A stretch of DNA of 64,000 nt from Nitrospira sp. (GTDB taxonomy: Bacteria > Nitrospirota > Nitrospiria > Nitrospirales > Nitrospiraceae): assembly GCA_024998595.1 (NCBI GenBank), contig JACOEK010000006.1:1-64000 (forward strand), given 5' to 3'. A program made the position numbers and the translations under genes. The notes under the pieces were generated by a model that was not told where the DNA came from, ran no database searches, and saw only the letters and a list, made by a program, of their open reading frames with translations. Below, one piece after another: positions 9,652 through 17,441 of this stretch (position 1 is its first letter; each line of letters starts with the position of its first letter).

Positions 9652-10177
9652 AGTCTTCCTTTCTTGCCATATAAGGCCCTGTCGGTTTGATGACGGATCC
9701 ATAGGATCGCCGCAGCTTCATGTAGTAACGCGCCAAAAATACGCAAGACACTCTAGCGTGAAGCCTGTAACTGCTTGATCGGCACTCATCACCATCATAT
9801 TGGTATTGCAGAGCTTGAACAATAGGACAGAGTGAACGAATCCCTGGGTGCTGCGGCAACCTGCCTAATCGGCGAAGCCGTCCCTTCGACTAGATCCGGA
9901 CAGGTGACTTCTTGAGCATTCTCGCCCGAGGCCGACTTTTGGTTACCAGCGAACCTGCCTGGTTTAGGAATAGGCTGTACAGGAGTGGGACCGCAAAAAG
10001 AACGAGGCCGTACAGAAGGCGGCGTTCAGCGAGAACGAGATTGGAGAGCAGTGATCGGCCGCAAGGCGTATCCCCGTGAGGACTCTTGCGGCACGACCAC
10101 GAATATTTAAGTTACCAATAGGGAACGAATAATCCGTGTATTTTTCCGCTTAGATTCGTTTCACGCCAGAAATTCCC
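9652..10177. other. Intergenic region with one inverted repeat
   Basis: About 525 bp with no supported gene. It contains an 8-bp perfect inverted repeat (10058-10065 with 10085-10092) and an A+T-rich patch near 10105-10150. The region lies downstream of the small repressor operon and upstream of the haem-protein gene, so it should hold that operon's terminator and the haem gene's promoter. Confidence 0.45.
10058..10092. repeat. Inverted repeat, possible RNA hairpin
   Basis: GCCGCAAG at 10058-10065 is matched by CTTGCGGC at 10085-10092 across a 19-base loop. There is no adjacent T-run in either direction, so it is not a classical terminator. It could be a structured leader or a protein site. 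Confidence 0.35.
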
Positions 10178-10360
10178 TCACCCACAACAGCCGGCCTCAA
10201 ACTGCCGACGCTGATAGTCCAAGACCAAGCAACGGATGCAGACCTCCCGCACCGTCTTTGCCTGCTCATCAGAGAGGGGTGTTCTGCGCATCACAACCTG
10301 TCCGCAATCGGCACAGCAACCGGCTGTCCTGGCATCTATGTCAGAAGAGACAGACATCAT
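10178..10360 (-). CDS. Small zinc-ribbon-like protein (60 aa)
   Basis: A 60-residue protein with a CxxC pair (CADC) and a second pair 28 residues further on (CIRC), the spacing expected of a small zinc ribbon or a DksA/TraR-like zinc site. The start is supported by AGGAGG about 9 bases upstream. It overlaps the 3' end of the preceding coiled-coil gene by 20 bp and is probably the last gene of the repressor operon. The function is unknown; zinc binding is inferred from cysteine spacing only. Confidence 0.7.
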   Translation of the reverse strand: MMSVSSDIDARTAGCCADCGQVVMRRTPLSDEQAKTVREVCIRCLVLDYQRRQFEAGCCG

Positions 10361-10586
10361 GACGTTGGACCCTCCTATTTTCCCGAACGGGATGGGTGGT
10401 GGTCATGGTTGGCTTCATTCCACTCAGGAGCGTTCGTAACCGGGAGCCGCCGCTCCATCCTTGAGTCATGCCTTTCGTCAGTTGTAACTCCCGCTGCAAT
10501 TCTCCGATCCGTCCATTGAGCCGCACGATCATGCGTTCCAGTTCATCCACCCGCTCGACCATCATGTGATGCTGCTGCGTCATCAT
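10341..10586 (-). CDS. Small coiled-coil protein (81 aa), unknown function
   Basis: Two consecutive ATG codons follow AAGGAGG; the second (10583) has the better spacing. Residues 8-40 form a heptad-like coiled coil (VERVDELERMIVRLNGRIGELQREL) and the C-terminus is basic and probably disordered. It lies 12 bp after the LexA-like repressor gene and overlaps the zinc-ribbon gene. I do not recognise the family. Its place behind a self-cleaving repressor suggests damage- or stress-inducible expression. Confidence 0.65.
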   Translation of the reverse strand: MMTQQHHMMVERVDELERMIVRLNGRIGELQRELQLTKGMTQGWSGGSRLRTLLSGMKPTMTTTHPVRENRRVQRHDVCLF

Positions 10587-10598
10587 GCCCTCCTTGGT

Positions 10599-11150
10599 TT
10601 ATGACTTGTCGCAATGACGAATCACCCCGACGAGCACTCCTTCGATGGCGAAGTCATCGGCGGCGGTCACCAGCAAAGGTTTCATCGTGGCATTAGCGGG
10701 ATGAAGTTCGACGGACCGCTCCCGCTTGAAATAGGTCTTAATCGTCGCTTGCCCGTTGACCAGGGCCACCACCGTCTGGCCGTTGTGTGCAGTCGGTTGT
10801 TTCCGGACCACGACCAGATCGCCGGGGAGAATCCCATCTTCGATCATCGAGTCGCCTTTGACCCGGAGCGCGAACGTCTCTCCGGCCCGCACCATGCTGG
10901 GCGGCACATCAACCCACTCCGATTGCGTCACGGGTTCGATAGGCACCCCGGCGGCGACCACCCCTGCCATGAGGACCTGCCCCCTGTTCACCAGCTGGGT
11001 TAGGGCCACCTCGACTGCTCCGCTGATACGACGCATCCCGGATTCGTAACGAGCCACAGATACGCGTGTCGTACGCAAAGCCTCGGCCAGCTGTTCCTGC
11101 GTAAACCCCAACTGCTCCCGGCAACTTCGAAATTGTTTCGGCGTCATCAT
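10599..11150 (-). CDS. XRE-HTH / S24 LexA-like self-cleaving repressor
   Basis: A 183-residue repressor with an XRE-type helix-turn-helix (FRSCREQLGFTQEQLAEALRTTRVSVARYESG, residues 7-38) joined to a LexA/UmuD-like S24 peptidase domain. The expected cleavage site is Ala67-Gly68 (VAAG), the catalytic Ser is S101 (GDSMIEDG) and the Lys is K138 (QATIKTYF); S101 lies 33 residues after the cleavage Gly, as in LexA. The XRE head makes it more like phage CI/HdiR-type repressors than LexA, which has a winged helix. A palindrome abuts the start codon, suggesting autoregulation. The two small downstream genes are the first candidates for its regulon. Confidence 0.9.
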   Translation of the reverse strand: MMTPKQFRSCREQLGFTQEQLAEALRTTRVSVARYESGMRRISGAVEVALTQLVNRGQVLMAGVVAAGVPIEPVTQSEWVDVPPSMVRAGETFALRVKGDSMIEDGILPGDLVVVRKQPTAHNGQTVVALVNGQATIKTYFKRERSVELHPANATMKPLLVTAADDFAIEGVLVGVIRHCDKS

Positions 11151-11187
11151 GTAACCAATGGTTACACACCGATAATGATCTTGTCAA
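11151..11187 (-). promoter_or_regulatory. Promoter and operator of the LexA-like repressor operon
   Basis: A perfect 7+1+7 inverted repeat, GTAACCA-A-TGGTTAC, occupies 11151-11165 and touches the start codon at 11150. On the minus strand TTGACA lies at 11182-11187, and the -10 region 15-17 bases downstream falls inside or against the palindrome. Repressor bound there would block its own promoter. No Shine-Dalgarno sequence fits between this promoter and the ATG, so the mRNA may be leaderless or nearly so. Confidence 0.6.
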
Positions 11188-11578
11188 CCGTCCCGCTAAT
11201 CATTTTCTTGACTATTTTGTTCGCCTCTCCCAGCGCTGATTTTCTGGCCGGGAACGGGAAGATTTCGACGAAATCGATAATCTTCTGTGCATAAGTCAAG
11301 AGCCATTTTGCCGAGCCGAACAAATAATCTCTGTATCCACAGGACTAAACATCAAACCTAGCCAGAGCGTACAAATATGAATGCTAATACATACACATCG
11401 GATGGCTACCCCCATATATTGTGGTCGCACAATGGCTCTTCTCTATGCTCAATAAATAGGCAACCTGGTGCGAGGCGTGAATTAGCGGTGCTGTTCGCAT
11501 TCGAGTGAAGGACTATCAACAGAGATATCCACAGATTTTGGGGAGAGGATTTTTTTCGAAAAATTCTCATTTTCTTGA
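11188..11578. other. A+T-rich intergenic region between divergent operons
   Basis: About 390 bp separating the LexA-like operon (minus) from the TraT-like genes (plus). It is clearly richer in A+T than its surroundings, with T- and A-runs near 11550-11570. I see no supported gene. Confidence 0.5.
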
Positions 11579-11607
11579 TTGAAACCTCTGACCCATTCAC
11601 CTAGAAT
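11579..11607 (+). promoter_or_regulatory. Sigma-70-type promoter for the TraT-like genes
   Basis: TTGAAA at 11579-11584, a 17-base spacer and TAGAAT at 11602-11607 give five of six matches to each consensus hexamer at ideal spacing. The first TraT-like gene begins 56 bases downstream. Confidence 0.6.
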
Positions 11608-11663
11608 CGCGCCGCGACTTCGTCTCACTTCTACGGATTTCTGGCACATTCGGGAGCGGCATC

Positions 11664-12383
11664 ATGACAGGAGGCTCATGGCGAGGTTTCCTGGCTGTCA
11701 TCCTCCTCACCTTCGGTTGTAGCGCCAACGTCAGGGATACCGATCTCCTGGCCAGCAACAGCCTCATGCTGGCCCCTTCGACCGCACGAACCGTCTTCCT
11801 CCAAACTCGCAACTCTTCCGATAACCAAGACGTGTCCTTGCACGATCTGGGGTCGCGCCTGGGCGCAAAAGGGTATCAAGTCGTGAAAGACCCCCAAGCC
11901 GCGGCCTATGTCGTGCTGACGAACATCGTCTATTGCAACCAGACCAAGATCGAATTGCCGGTGGAAGACATGGTCGCCGGCGGGTATGGATCGGGAATCG
12001 GCAGTTCCATCATGTCCGGGCTCCATGGATTGACTGGCATGGCAAGTATGGCGGGGCCGCAGGGGGCACTCGTCGGAGGCGCCGCCAGCCTGGGACTCAA
12101 TGCGGCCGAGGGGATCGGAAACGCGGTGGGCAACATGTTCGGCGGACCATCCCGGCCCGATGCCAATGAGAACATCAACTATGCCTGTGTCGCCGATCTG
12201 CAGATCACCGATCTGGGCGCCACAGGGGGGATTCTGCCGGTATCGCAGCCGGGTACGCCGCCTCCTTCCGGCGTCTACCAAACCAGGTTGGCGGCAAACG
12301 TGCATCAAAAGAAACTTGACGAACTGGAAGCCACCCCGCTGGTTCAGCAACGACTCAGCGCAGCAGTGGCAGGGCACTTCTGA
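11664..12383 (+). CDS. TraT-like outer-membrane lipoprotein (paralogue 1)
   Basis: A 239-residue lipoprotein: the signal peptide ends at the lipobox TFGC (Cys19). The conserved block STARTVFLQTRNSSDN ... GYQVVKDPQAAAYVVLTNIVYCN matches the TraT family (surface exclusion and complement resistance on F-like plasmids). A Gly/Ala-rich hydrophobic stretch (about 108-155) corresponds to TraT's membrane-associated glycine segment. There are no conjugation genes nearby, so this is a chromosomal TraT homologue of unknown role. AGGAGG is present within the first codons but not upstream; the ATG at 11664 is used because it gives the lipoprotein signal. Confidence 0.8.
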   Translation: MTGGSWRGFLAVILLTFGCSANVRDTDLLASNSLMLAPSTARTVFLQTRNSSDNQDVSLHDLGSRLGAKGYQVVKDPQAAAYVVLTNIVYCNQTKIELPVEDMVAGGYGSGIGSSIMSGLHGLTGMASMAGPQGALVGGAASLGLNAAEGIGNAVGNMFGGPSRPDANENINYACVADLQITDLGATGGILPVSQPGTPPPSGVYQTRLAANVHQKKLDELEATPLVQQRLSAAVAGHF

Positions 12384-12405
12384 TCAGATTGGCAGGACAT
12401 CAGAC

Positions 12406-13116
12406 ATGAAGGCGATGTGGTCCCTCAGCACGGCGATAGGCATGGTGGTTGGTCTGCTCACGCTCACCGGCTGCAGCAATGTCTTGCGTTCGGGGCTGGT
12501 GAACGATTCCTCCATCCTTCTGCCCCCCAGCGCCGCGCGAACCATTTATGTGCAAATCCGCAATACTTCGGAAAATCAAACGGCGACCCCGACGGATATT
12601 CCGGCCCGACTGAAGACGAAGGGCTACCAGATCGTCGCTGATCCGACGGAGGCTGCGTATTGGCTGCAGACCCAGGTGATCTATTGTCACAAAGCGGGTG
12701 ATGGAGTGAGACCGGAAGCAGTGGCCAAGGCCGGCTTCGGCGCGGGTATCGGCAGCGGAGGCACTCCGCTCGCGAATGCCGGCGGTTTCGACATGGACGC
12801 CATGGGCGGGATGAACGCGCAAGCCATGCGCGCCATGGCCATGGGCGGAGGCGGGATGCCGGACATGAATGCCATGATGCGAATGGCCATGAGCGGCCGC
12901 GGCGGATACCCGGGGATGGCCCAGCCGCAACAAAGCGACGACGTGATCTATCTCTGCGTTGCCGACGTCCTGGTTACGGAACAGGTGAAGAGCAGTCTCC
13001 CTCGAACCTATAAGATGCGATCAGTCGCCCACGTGCTGCAAAAGCATCTGAACATCGAGGAAGCCACCCCGATTGTGCGTGACAAATTCGGCGCCAGCAT
13101 CACCGGCGCATTCTAG
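12406..13116 (+). CDS. TraT-like lipoprotein (paralogue 2) with Met-rich insert
   Basis: A 236-residue lipoprotein (lipobox LTGC, Cys23) with the same TraT block (SAARTIYVQIRNTSEN, GYQIVADPTEAAYWLQTQVIYC) as the gene 22 bp upstream, so the two arose by tandem duplication. The glycine-rich membrane segment of paralogue 1 is replaced here by a Met/Gly/Ala-rich stretch: 13 methionines between residues 130 and 171. Met-rich segments of this kind can bind Cu(I) in other proteins, but that is inference. The start at 12406 was chosen because it gives the signal peptide. Confidence 0.8.
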   Translation: MKAMWSLSTAIGMVVGLLTLTGCSNVLRSGLVNDSSILLPPSAARTIYVQIRNTSENQTATPTDIPARLKTKGYQIVADPTEAAYWLQTQVIYCHKAGDGVRPEAVAKAGFGAGIGSGGTPLANAGGFDMDAMGGMNAQAMRAMAMGGGGMPDMNAMMRMAMSGRGGYPGMAQPQQSDDVIYLCVADVLVTEQVKSSLPRTYKMRSVAHVLQKHLNIEEATPIVRDKFGASITGAF

Positions 13117-13121
13117 CCGCA

Positions 13122-13145
13122 TCTCTAATCACCCTGCCTAGAGAT
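13122..13145. terminator. Possible bidirectional terminator hairpin
   Basis: ATCTCTA (13121-13127) and TAGAGAT (13139-13145) form a short inverted repeat between the convergent TraT-like and modC genes, overlapping the modC stop. The stem is only 7 bp and lacks a clear T-run, so the call is weak. Confidence 0.3.
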
Positions 13146-14228
13146 CAAATGGACGGCTCCGGCCTTGATGGCGGCCGTGACCACAACCCCTGCGGCAAGC
13201 TTGAATTCTTCCGCCGTCGATCTCGTCACCATCGCGACAAGGGGAAATCCACAATCCAGGGTAACCCGCGCCAAGGCTCCCAATATGGTCACCGCCTGAA
13301 CCGTGCCGGTCAGGTGATTACGCGCGCTACTCCCGGAGGCCCGCCCCTGTTCGAGCACCACATCCTCCGCTCTGATACAGGCAAACACATCCGGCCCGAT
13401 CGATTCCGCCTCGAGCGCCATGAGGGTCGTGCCGTTCACGCTCACGCGCACCATGCCGCCGGTAGCCTCCACCACCCGACCCTTCACCACGGTTTCGACA
13501 CCGACTACGCGCGCAACATCCGCATTCTGCGGACGGCTGAACACGTCGATCGGCGCGCCGACCTGCAAGACCTCTCCCGCGCTGATCACTGCCATCACAT
13601 CGCCCAACGTCAAGGCTTCCGCCCAGTCGTGGGTCACCACAATCGACGGCAGCGCCAGTTGCTTCAGCAGCGTACGCAGTTCATCACGCAAATGTAGCCG
13701 GGTCGGTGCATCCAAAGCGGACAGCGGCTCGTCCAGCAGTAATAAGAGCGGCCGGGGAGCCACCGCCCGTGCCAGCGCGACACGCTGTTGCTGTCCACCG
13801 GAAAGTTCTCTAGGTTTGGCCTGCTCCAACCCGCGCAGTTGAAACAGCTCCATCACTTCATCCACCCGCTTCTTGCGTTCCGCGGAGTGAAGATGGCTCA
13901 AACCATACGCGATATTCCCGGCCACGGTATAGGTCGGAAACAACGCATAGTCCTGCGACATGTACCCGATATGACGGCCTTGAGGCGGAACGCGAACCCC
14001 TGATGCAGTGTCCAACCACAGCCGCGACACAAAGCGGATCGTGCCTTGCTCAGGCCACTCAAGCCCCGCCACGGATCTCAGAATGGTCGTCTTCCCAGAC
14101 CCCGACGGGCCAAACAGAATCAGGACCGTCGCCCCTTCGACCGGGTAGCGGATCTGCGCGCGTATCGGCGCCCGACCGGGGAACGTCTTCACCAGATGGA
14201 TCGTTATTTCCGCGGCCATGCTGCCCAT
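13125..14228 (-). CDS. modC: Molybdate ABC transporter ATP-binding protein
   Basis: A 367-residue ATPase that powers molybdate import. Walker A is GPSGSGKTT, the signature is LSGGQQQR, Walker B is LLLLDEP and the switch His is in VVTHDW. The C-terminal 110 residues contain a TOBE/Mop domain (NHLTGTVQAVTILGALARVTLDCG) typical of ModC. It overlaps modB by 25 bp. A second in-frame ATG at 14219 is an equally good start. ModA is encoded further upstream on the same strand. Confidence 0.93.
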   Translation of the reverse strand: MGSMAAEITIHLVKTFPGRAPIRAQIRYPVEGATVLILFGPSGSGKTTILRSVAGLEWPEQGTIRFVSRLWLDTASGVRVPPQGRHIGYMSQDYALFPTYTVAGNIAYGLSHLHSAERKKRVDEVMELFQLRGLEQAKPRELSGGQQQRVALARAVAPRPLLLLLDEPLSALDAPTRLHLRDELRTLLKQLALPSIVVTHDWAEALTLGDVMAVISAGEVLQVGAPIDVFSRPQNADVARVVGVETVVKGRVVEATGGMVRVSVNGTTLMALEAESIGPDVFACIRAEDVVLEQGRASGSSARNHLTGTVQAVTILGALARVTLDCGFPLVAMVTRSTAEEFKLAAGVVVTAAIKAGAVHLISRQGD

Positions 14229-14890
14229 ACGTTTCGATTGACCGCATACACGAAGAGCAGCACCGCGTAAGACACGACCAGGAGAAAGAATGCCGTCTTG
14301 GCAGCCCCGGCATAATTTAAGGCCTGTACTTCATCGTAAATATCGATGGAGACCGTGCGCGTCTCACCTTCGAGATTGCCTCCGACCATCAGCACGACCC
14401 CGAACTCGCCCAATGTATGCGCGAAACTCAGCACCGCGCCGGTCAACAATCCGGCCTTGGATAAGGGGACGATCAATTTAAAAAACGTCCCGAGTTTCGA
14501 CACCCCCAATGTCCAGGAGGCCTCGATCAACTGACGATCGACTTGCTCGAATGCTGCGGCAAACGGTTGCACCGCGAAGGGGAGACTGTAGAGGACGGAA
14601 GCCAGCAGGAGGCCTTCGAAGGTAAACGGAAGCGGATGGCCGACGAGGTCGTTATAAAACCGTCCGAGTGGACTGTGCGGTCCGATGGCCACGAGAATGT
14701 AAAATCCCAGCACAGTCGGTGGCAGCACCAATGGCAGTGCCACCACCGACTCCACCAGAAATTTCCACCGCCTGCGGGAGAAACTCACCCAGTAAGCGAT
14801 CGGAAGCCCGACAATCAAGAGAATCAGCGCCGTGAGCGCCGCCAGCTTGAAGGTCACCCAAATTGCAATCCAGTTCATGATCCCGTTCAC
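14204..14890 (-). CDS. modB: Molybdate ABC transporter permease
   Basis: A 228-residue inner-membrane permease with about five transmembrane helices. It has the family pattern LPLVLPPTVLGFYILVAIG and the ATPase-coupling EAA-like loop (IEASWTLGVSKLGTFFKLIVPLSKAGLLTG). The start is a GTG at 14890; an ATG at 14878 is the alternative and neither has a strong ribosome site. It couples with ModC (overlap) and with ModA, encoded about 1.3 kb upstream. Confidence 0.93.
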   Translation of the reverse strand: MNGIMNWIAIWVTFKLAALTALILLIVGLPIAYWVSFSRRRWKFLVESVVALPLVLPPTVLGFYILVAIGPHSPLGRFYNDLVGHPLPFTFEGLLLASVLYSLPFAVQPFAAAFEQVDRQLIEASWTLGVSKLGTFFKLIVPLSKAGLLTGAVLSFAHTLGEFGVVLMVGGNLEGETRTVSIDIYDEVQALNYAGAAKTAFFLLVVSYAVLLFVYAVNRNVWAAWPRK

Positions 14891-14954
14891 GACCGATACT
14901 GTGATCGGTTCTACTTGTCCCGGATGCTACCGCAGACGCACGTTCGACTGAAAT

Positions 14955-15158
14955 CTATTTTCCGACGATCACGTCGGTCGCTTTCACCGCAACGGTGACG
15001 GCGTCGCCGACTTTGATCCCCATACTTTTAACGGAGCCTTCGGTAATCGCCGACACCACTTCCAAGTTCCCGACCTTCACCACCACTTCGGCCATGGCCT
15101 GGCCCTCGGTGATTCGAACGACCTGACCTTGAAATTGGTTTCTCGCGCTCAGTTTCAT
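14955..15158 (-). CDS. mop: Molbindin (single Mop domain)
   Basis: A 67-residue protein that is a single Mop/TOBE domain (MKLSARNQFQGQVVRITEGQAMAEVVVKVG ... ITEGSVKSMGIKVGDAVTVAVKATDV). Molbindins form hexamers that store molybdate or tungstate in the cytoplasm. It lies directly upstream of modB, so storage and uptake are probably co-expressed. A second molbindin is encoded at 41272-41487. Confidence 0.9.
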   Translation of the reverse strand: MKLSARNQFQGQVVRITEGQAMAEVVVKVGNLEVVSAITEGSVKSMGIKVGDAVTVAVKATDVIVGK

Positions 15159-15242
15159 CGTCTCCCCCTCTACTGTTACGGCTGAGATATTTCAACCGTG
15201 ATGAGTGTCCTTTCGGACCACAGGATTTTTTCTCGCCGAACG

Positions 15243-15605
15243 CTATTTCCCGCCCGTACGTTTGTCATCCCCACCAGCCTTACACTCGAACTGAATCCCC
15301 CACCGTCGCATCCCCTCCTCGCCTTCAGCCCCTTCCACGCTCGATCCGCTGCTGTAACTCGGCACCTGGCCGTCTTTCACGACGGTGTACCCGGAAGGGC
15401 ATTTGTCAGCCATCACCTTCAGCGCTTCTCGCCGATGCGGCGATCCCATCGGACCTCCGCGCTCCTCTTTATAGAGATAGGTCACCACTGCGCCTTGCCC
15501 AGACTCGTGACTCAGCACAACGGCTTCTGAACATCCGGCGAACATCAATGCCGCTGCCGGTAACAAGACATGGAACCAACGATTCCCGGGGTACTGAGCC
15601 ACCAT
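15243..15605 (-). CDS. Small lipoprotein, paralogue of the next upstream gene
   Basis: A 120-residue lipoprotein with lipobox FAGC followed by SEAV. It aligns along its whole length with the protein encoded at 15792-16175: shared features are SEAV, HESG/HESEHGGV, a YKE(E/D)RGG motif, and the C-terminal RRWGIQFECK. The family is unknown to me. It lies between the molbindin and modA, so a cell-envelope role connected with molybdate uptake is possible but not shown. Confidence 0.75.
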   Translation of the reverse strand: MVAQYPGNRWFHVLLPAAALMFAGCSEAVVLSHESGQGAVVTYLYKEERGGPMGSPHRREALKVMADKCPSGYTVVKDGQVPSYSSGSSVEGAEGEEGMRRWGIQFECKAGGDDKRTGGK

Positions 15606-15791
15606 ACCTCATGATCTCCTGTGCTTGAGGGTCTCACCTGAAACAAGAACTTTCCGCACGGACGCTTGGCTCCGGTAGAACGTCAACATGACCGCGGTCC
15701 ATCCCCATCGGCTGGTCTGCCTGAATCGCGCACTCTATACCGCTCTGCCTTCGAGATGCCAGGCGTCAGGGTCGAGTCTTGTTTCGGATGG

Positions 15792-16175
15792 TCAATTCTT
15801 TCCAACCGTTTCACGTTCATTCTTGAGCTCTGTCCGAGACTCTTTGCACTCGAACTGAATGCCCCAGCGTCGCCCCCTGGATTCGTCTTCCGTGCCTTCG
15901 ATGATGCCCATGCCGGCGCTGGCGTACCCCTTGACCTCACCTTCCCGAAGAATTCTTGAACCGTTCACACATTTGGCCTGAATGGCCTCTAACGCCGGCT
16001 TTCTATATTCGGAGCCCATGTGGCCACCCCGGTCTTCTTTGTAACTGTAGGTCATGACACCGCCATGCTCTGACTCGTGCCTCATCATCACCGCCTCGGA
16101 GCAGCCAGCCCCGGTGATCAGGAGAAGGGCATAGGCACAGAGGATCGTTCGGCTAGCTCGGCAACGTGAATCCAT
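15792..16175 (-). CDS. Small lipoprotein, paralogue of the downstream gene
   Basis: A 127-residue lipoprotein (lipobox TGAGC, then SEAV) sharing the YKEDRGGHMGSEYRKPALE and RRWGIQFECKE blocks with its neighbour. Its 5' end overlaps the 3' end of modA by 23 bp, so translation is probably coupled. The leader CAGGAGATCATGA lies inside modA and is also found in front of the neighbouring paralogue, a trace of the tandem duplication. Function unknown. Confidence 0.75.
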   Translation of the reverse strand: MDSRCRASRTILCAYALLLITGAGCSEAVMMRHESEHGGVMTYSYKEDRGGHMGSEYRKPALEAIQAKCVNGSRILREGEVKGYASAGMGIIEGTEDESRGRRWGIQFECKESRTELKNERETVGKN

Positions 16176-16953
16176 AACGAGTCATGATCTCCTGTCCTTG
16201 CGCACTCTTCATAAATTCCAGGAACTGCCTGGCGACTTCCTGGTTCTTAGACTGCTTGAGAATGACGGCCCCCTGTTCAAGCGGTGCATGGGTGTCCGCA
16301 GGAATCTCCCAATAGTTTCCGGCACTTTTCATGGCCGGCGCCATAGCCAACGACAGCGCAATGATACCCACGTCGCAGGCCCCGGATTCGATGAACTGCG
16401 CGGCCTGAGAAATGTTCTCTCCGAGCACCAGCCGATCCTTCACATCGCCATACACCTGCTCATGCTCCATCGCGGCCACTGCCGCTCGGCCGTACGGTGC
16501 ATGTTTCGGGTTCGCAATCGCGATCTTCTTGATACCCGGGTCCCGGAGTACCGCGAGACCCTTCGCCACATCGAGCGGCGAACTCTTCGGCGCCCAGAGC
16601 ACGACCCGTCCAATGGCATACCGATAGAGTGTTCCCGGCACAGTCAGACCGGCCTCCTCCAATTTCTTCGGATAGCCGATGTCCGCAGAAAAATACAGAT
16701 CAAACGGCGCGCCCTGCTGCAACTGGGCAAAGAAATTTCCCGATGAGCCCAAAGACAACTTCACCTTATTTCCGCTTTGCTTCTCATATTCCACAATCAA
16801 GTCCTTGATGGCGAAATTGAGATCGGAAGCGGCCGCAACGGTCACCTCGCCGGCTTGGGCCACGGTCGCCTTGTTTGCCATTACGAGCATCAACGCCATG
16901 GCGAGGATGCAGGTCATCGCCCATAGCGGTCGCGTAAATTTCATGATAGGCAC
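16153..16953 (-). CDS. modA: Molybdate ABC transporter periplasmic binding protein
   Basis: A binding protein of about 266 residues with a signal peptide (LWAMTCILAMALMLVMANKATVAQA). The mature part begins GEVTVAAASDLNFAIKDLIVEYEK, the ModA hallmark, and includes LSLGSSGNFFAQLQQGAPFDLYFSAD and YGRAAVAAMEHEQVY. The GTG at 16953 is chosen because AAAGGAG lies 8 bases upstream; the ATG at 16944 is 17 bases away from it. ModA delivers molybdate or tungstate to ModBC, from which it is separated by two lipoprotein genes and the molbindin. Confidence 0.92.
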   Translation of the reverse strand: MPIMKFTRPLWAMTCILAMALMLVMANKATVAQAGEVTVAAASDLNFAIKDLIVEYEKQSGNKVKLSLGSSGNFFAQLQQGAPFDLYFSADIGYPKKLEEAGLTVPGTLYRYAIGRVVLWAPKSSPLDVAKGLAVLRDPGIKKIAIANPKHAPYGRAAVAAMEHEQVYGDVKDRLVLGENISQAAQFIESGACDVGIIALSLAMAPAMKSAGNYWEIPADTHAPLEQGAVILKQSKNQEVARQFLEFMKSAQGQEIMTRYGFTLPS

Positions 16954-17017
16954 GTGTGGAGCTCCTTTCATCCCGGTACGTTTGACGCACGACGTGGCCG
17001 CGTTCGATGCAGGGCCC

Positions 17018-17374
17018 TCATCGTGCGCTTGCCACCGATTGATGGTCAAGATACAGCAGACCGCACAAGACCGGAGGGCCATCCCTGCCAGCGGGCTTCA
17101 CCCAGGCCTCGTATCGGTCGATATGAATTTCTATGAGCATGCCGGCCGCCCAACAGGCAAAGTGATCATGTTCCTGCGCCACAAGCACTGAGACACGGGC
17201 AGGTCCGATCAGCAGACAGAGCAAGCGTCCGTCCATGTCCTTGCCGACATCGGCTATGGTGGCTCTCAGCCATACCCGGGCATCCTGATCTGAACAAGAC
17301 GTCTGCTTGTCGTCCCCCTCACTCGACTGGACGTTCTGTGGAAACCCATCCCTAATCCCGTCGTGACTCATCAT
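17018..17374 (-). CDS. Hypothetical 118-aa protein, possibly TOBE-like
   Basis: A 118-residue frame in line with the surrounding minus-strand genes. The central part (TIADVGKDMDGRLLCLLIGPARVSVLVAQ ... IHIDRYEAWVKPAG) has the alternating strand pattern of a small beta-barrel such as TOBE. Its location next to modA makes a molybdate link attractive. There is no good ribosome site at the ATGs at 17374/17371, so the start is uncertain and the gene itself is only moderately supported. Confidence 0.45.
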   Translation of the reverse strand: MMSHDGIRDGFPQNVQSSEGDDKQTSCSDQDARVWLRATIADVGKDMDGRLLCLLIGPARVSVLVAQEHDHFACWAAGMLIEIHIDRYEAWVKPAGRDGPPVLCGLLYLDHQSVASAR

Positions 17375-17441
17375 GATAGTTTTTCAATCTTGACGAGAGC
17401 CTCGCCAGCAAATTGGGCAGAGGCTCGCATGATCGTGTCCG

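Noticed and set aside
11664-13116. TraT-like pair as evidence for an integrated conjugative plasmid
   Set aside because: No relaxase, mating-pair or partition genes lie nearby; TraT homologues are common on chromosomes.
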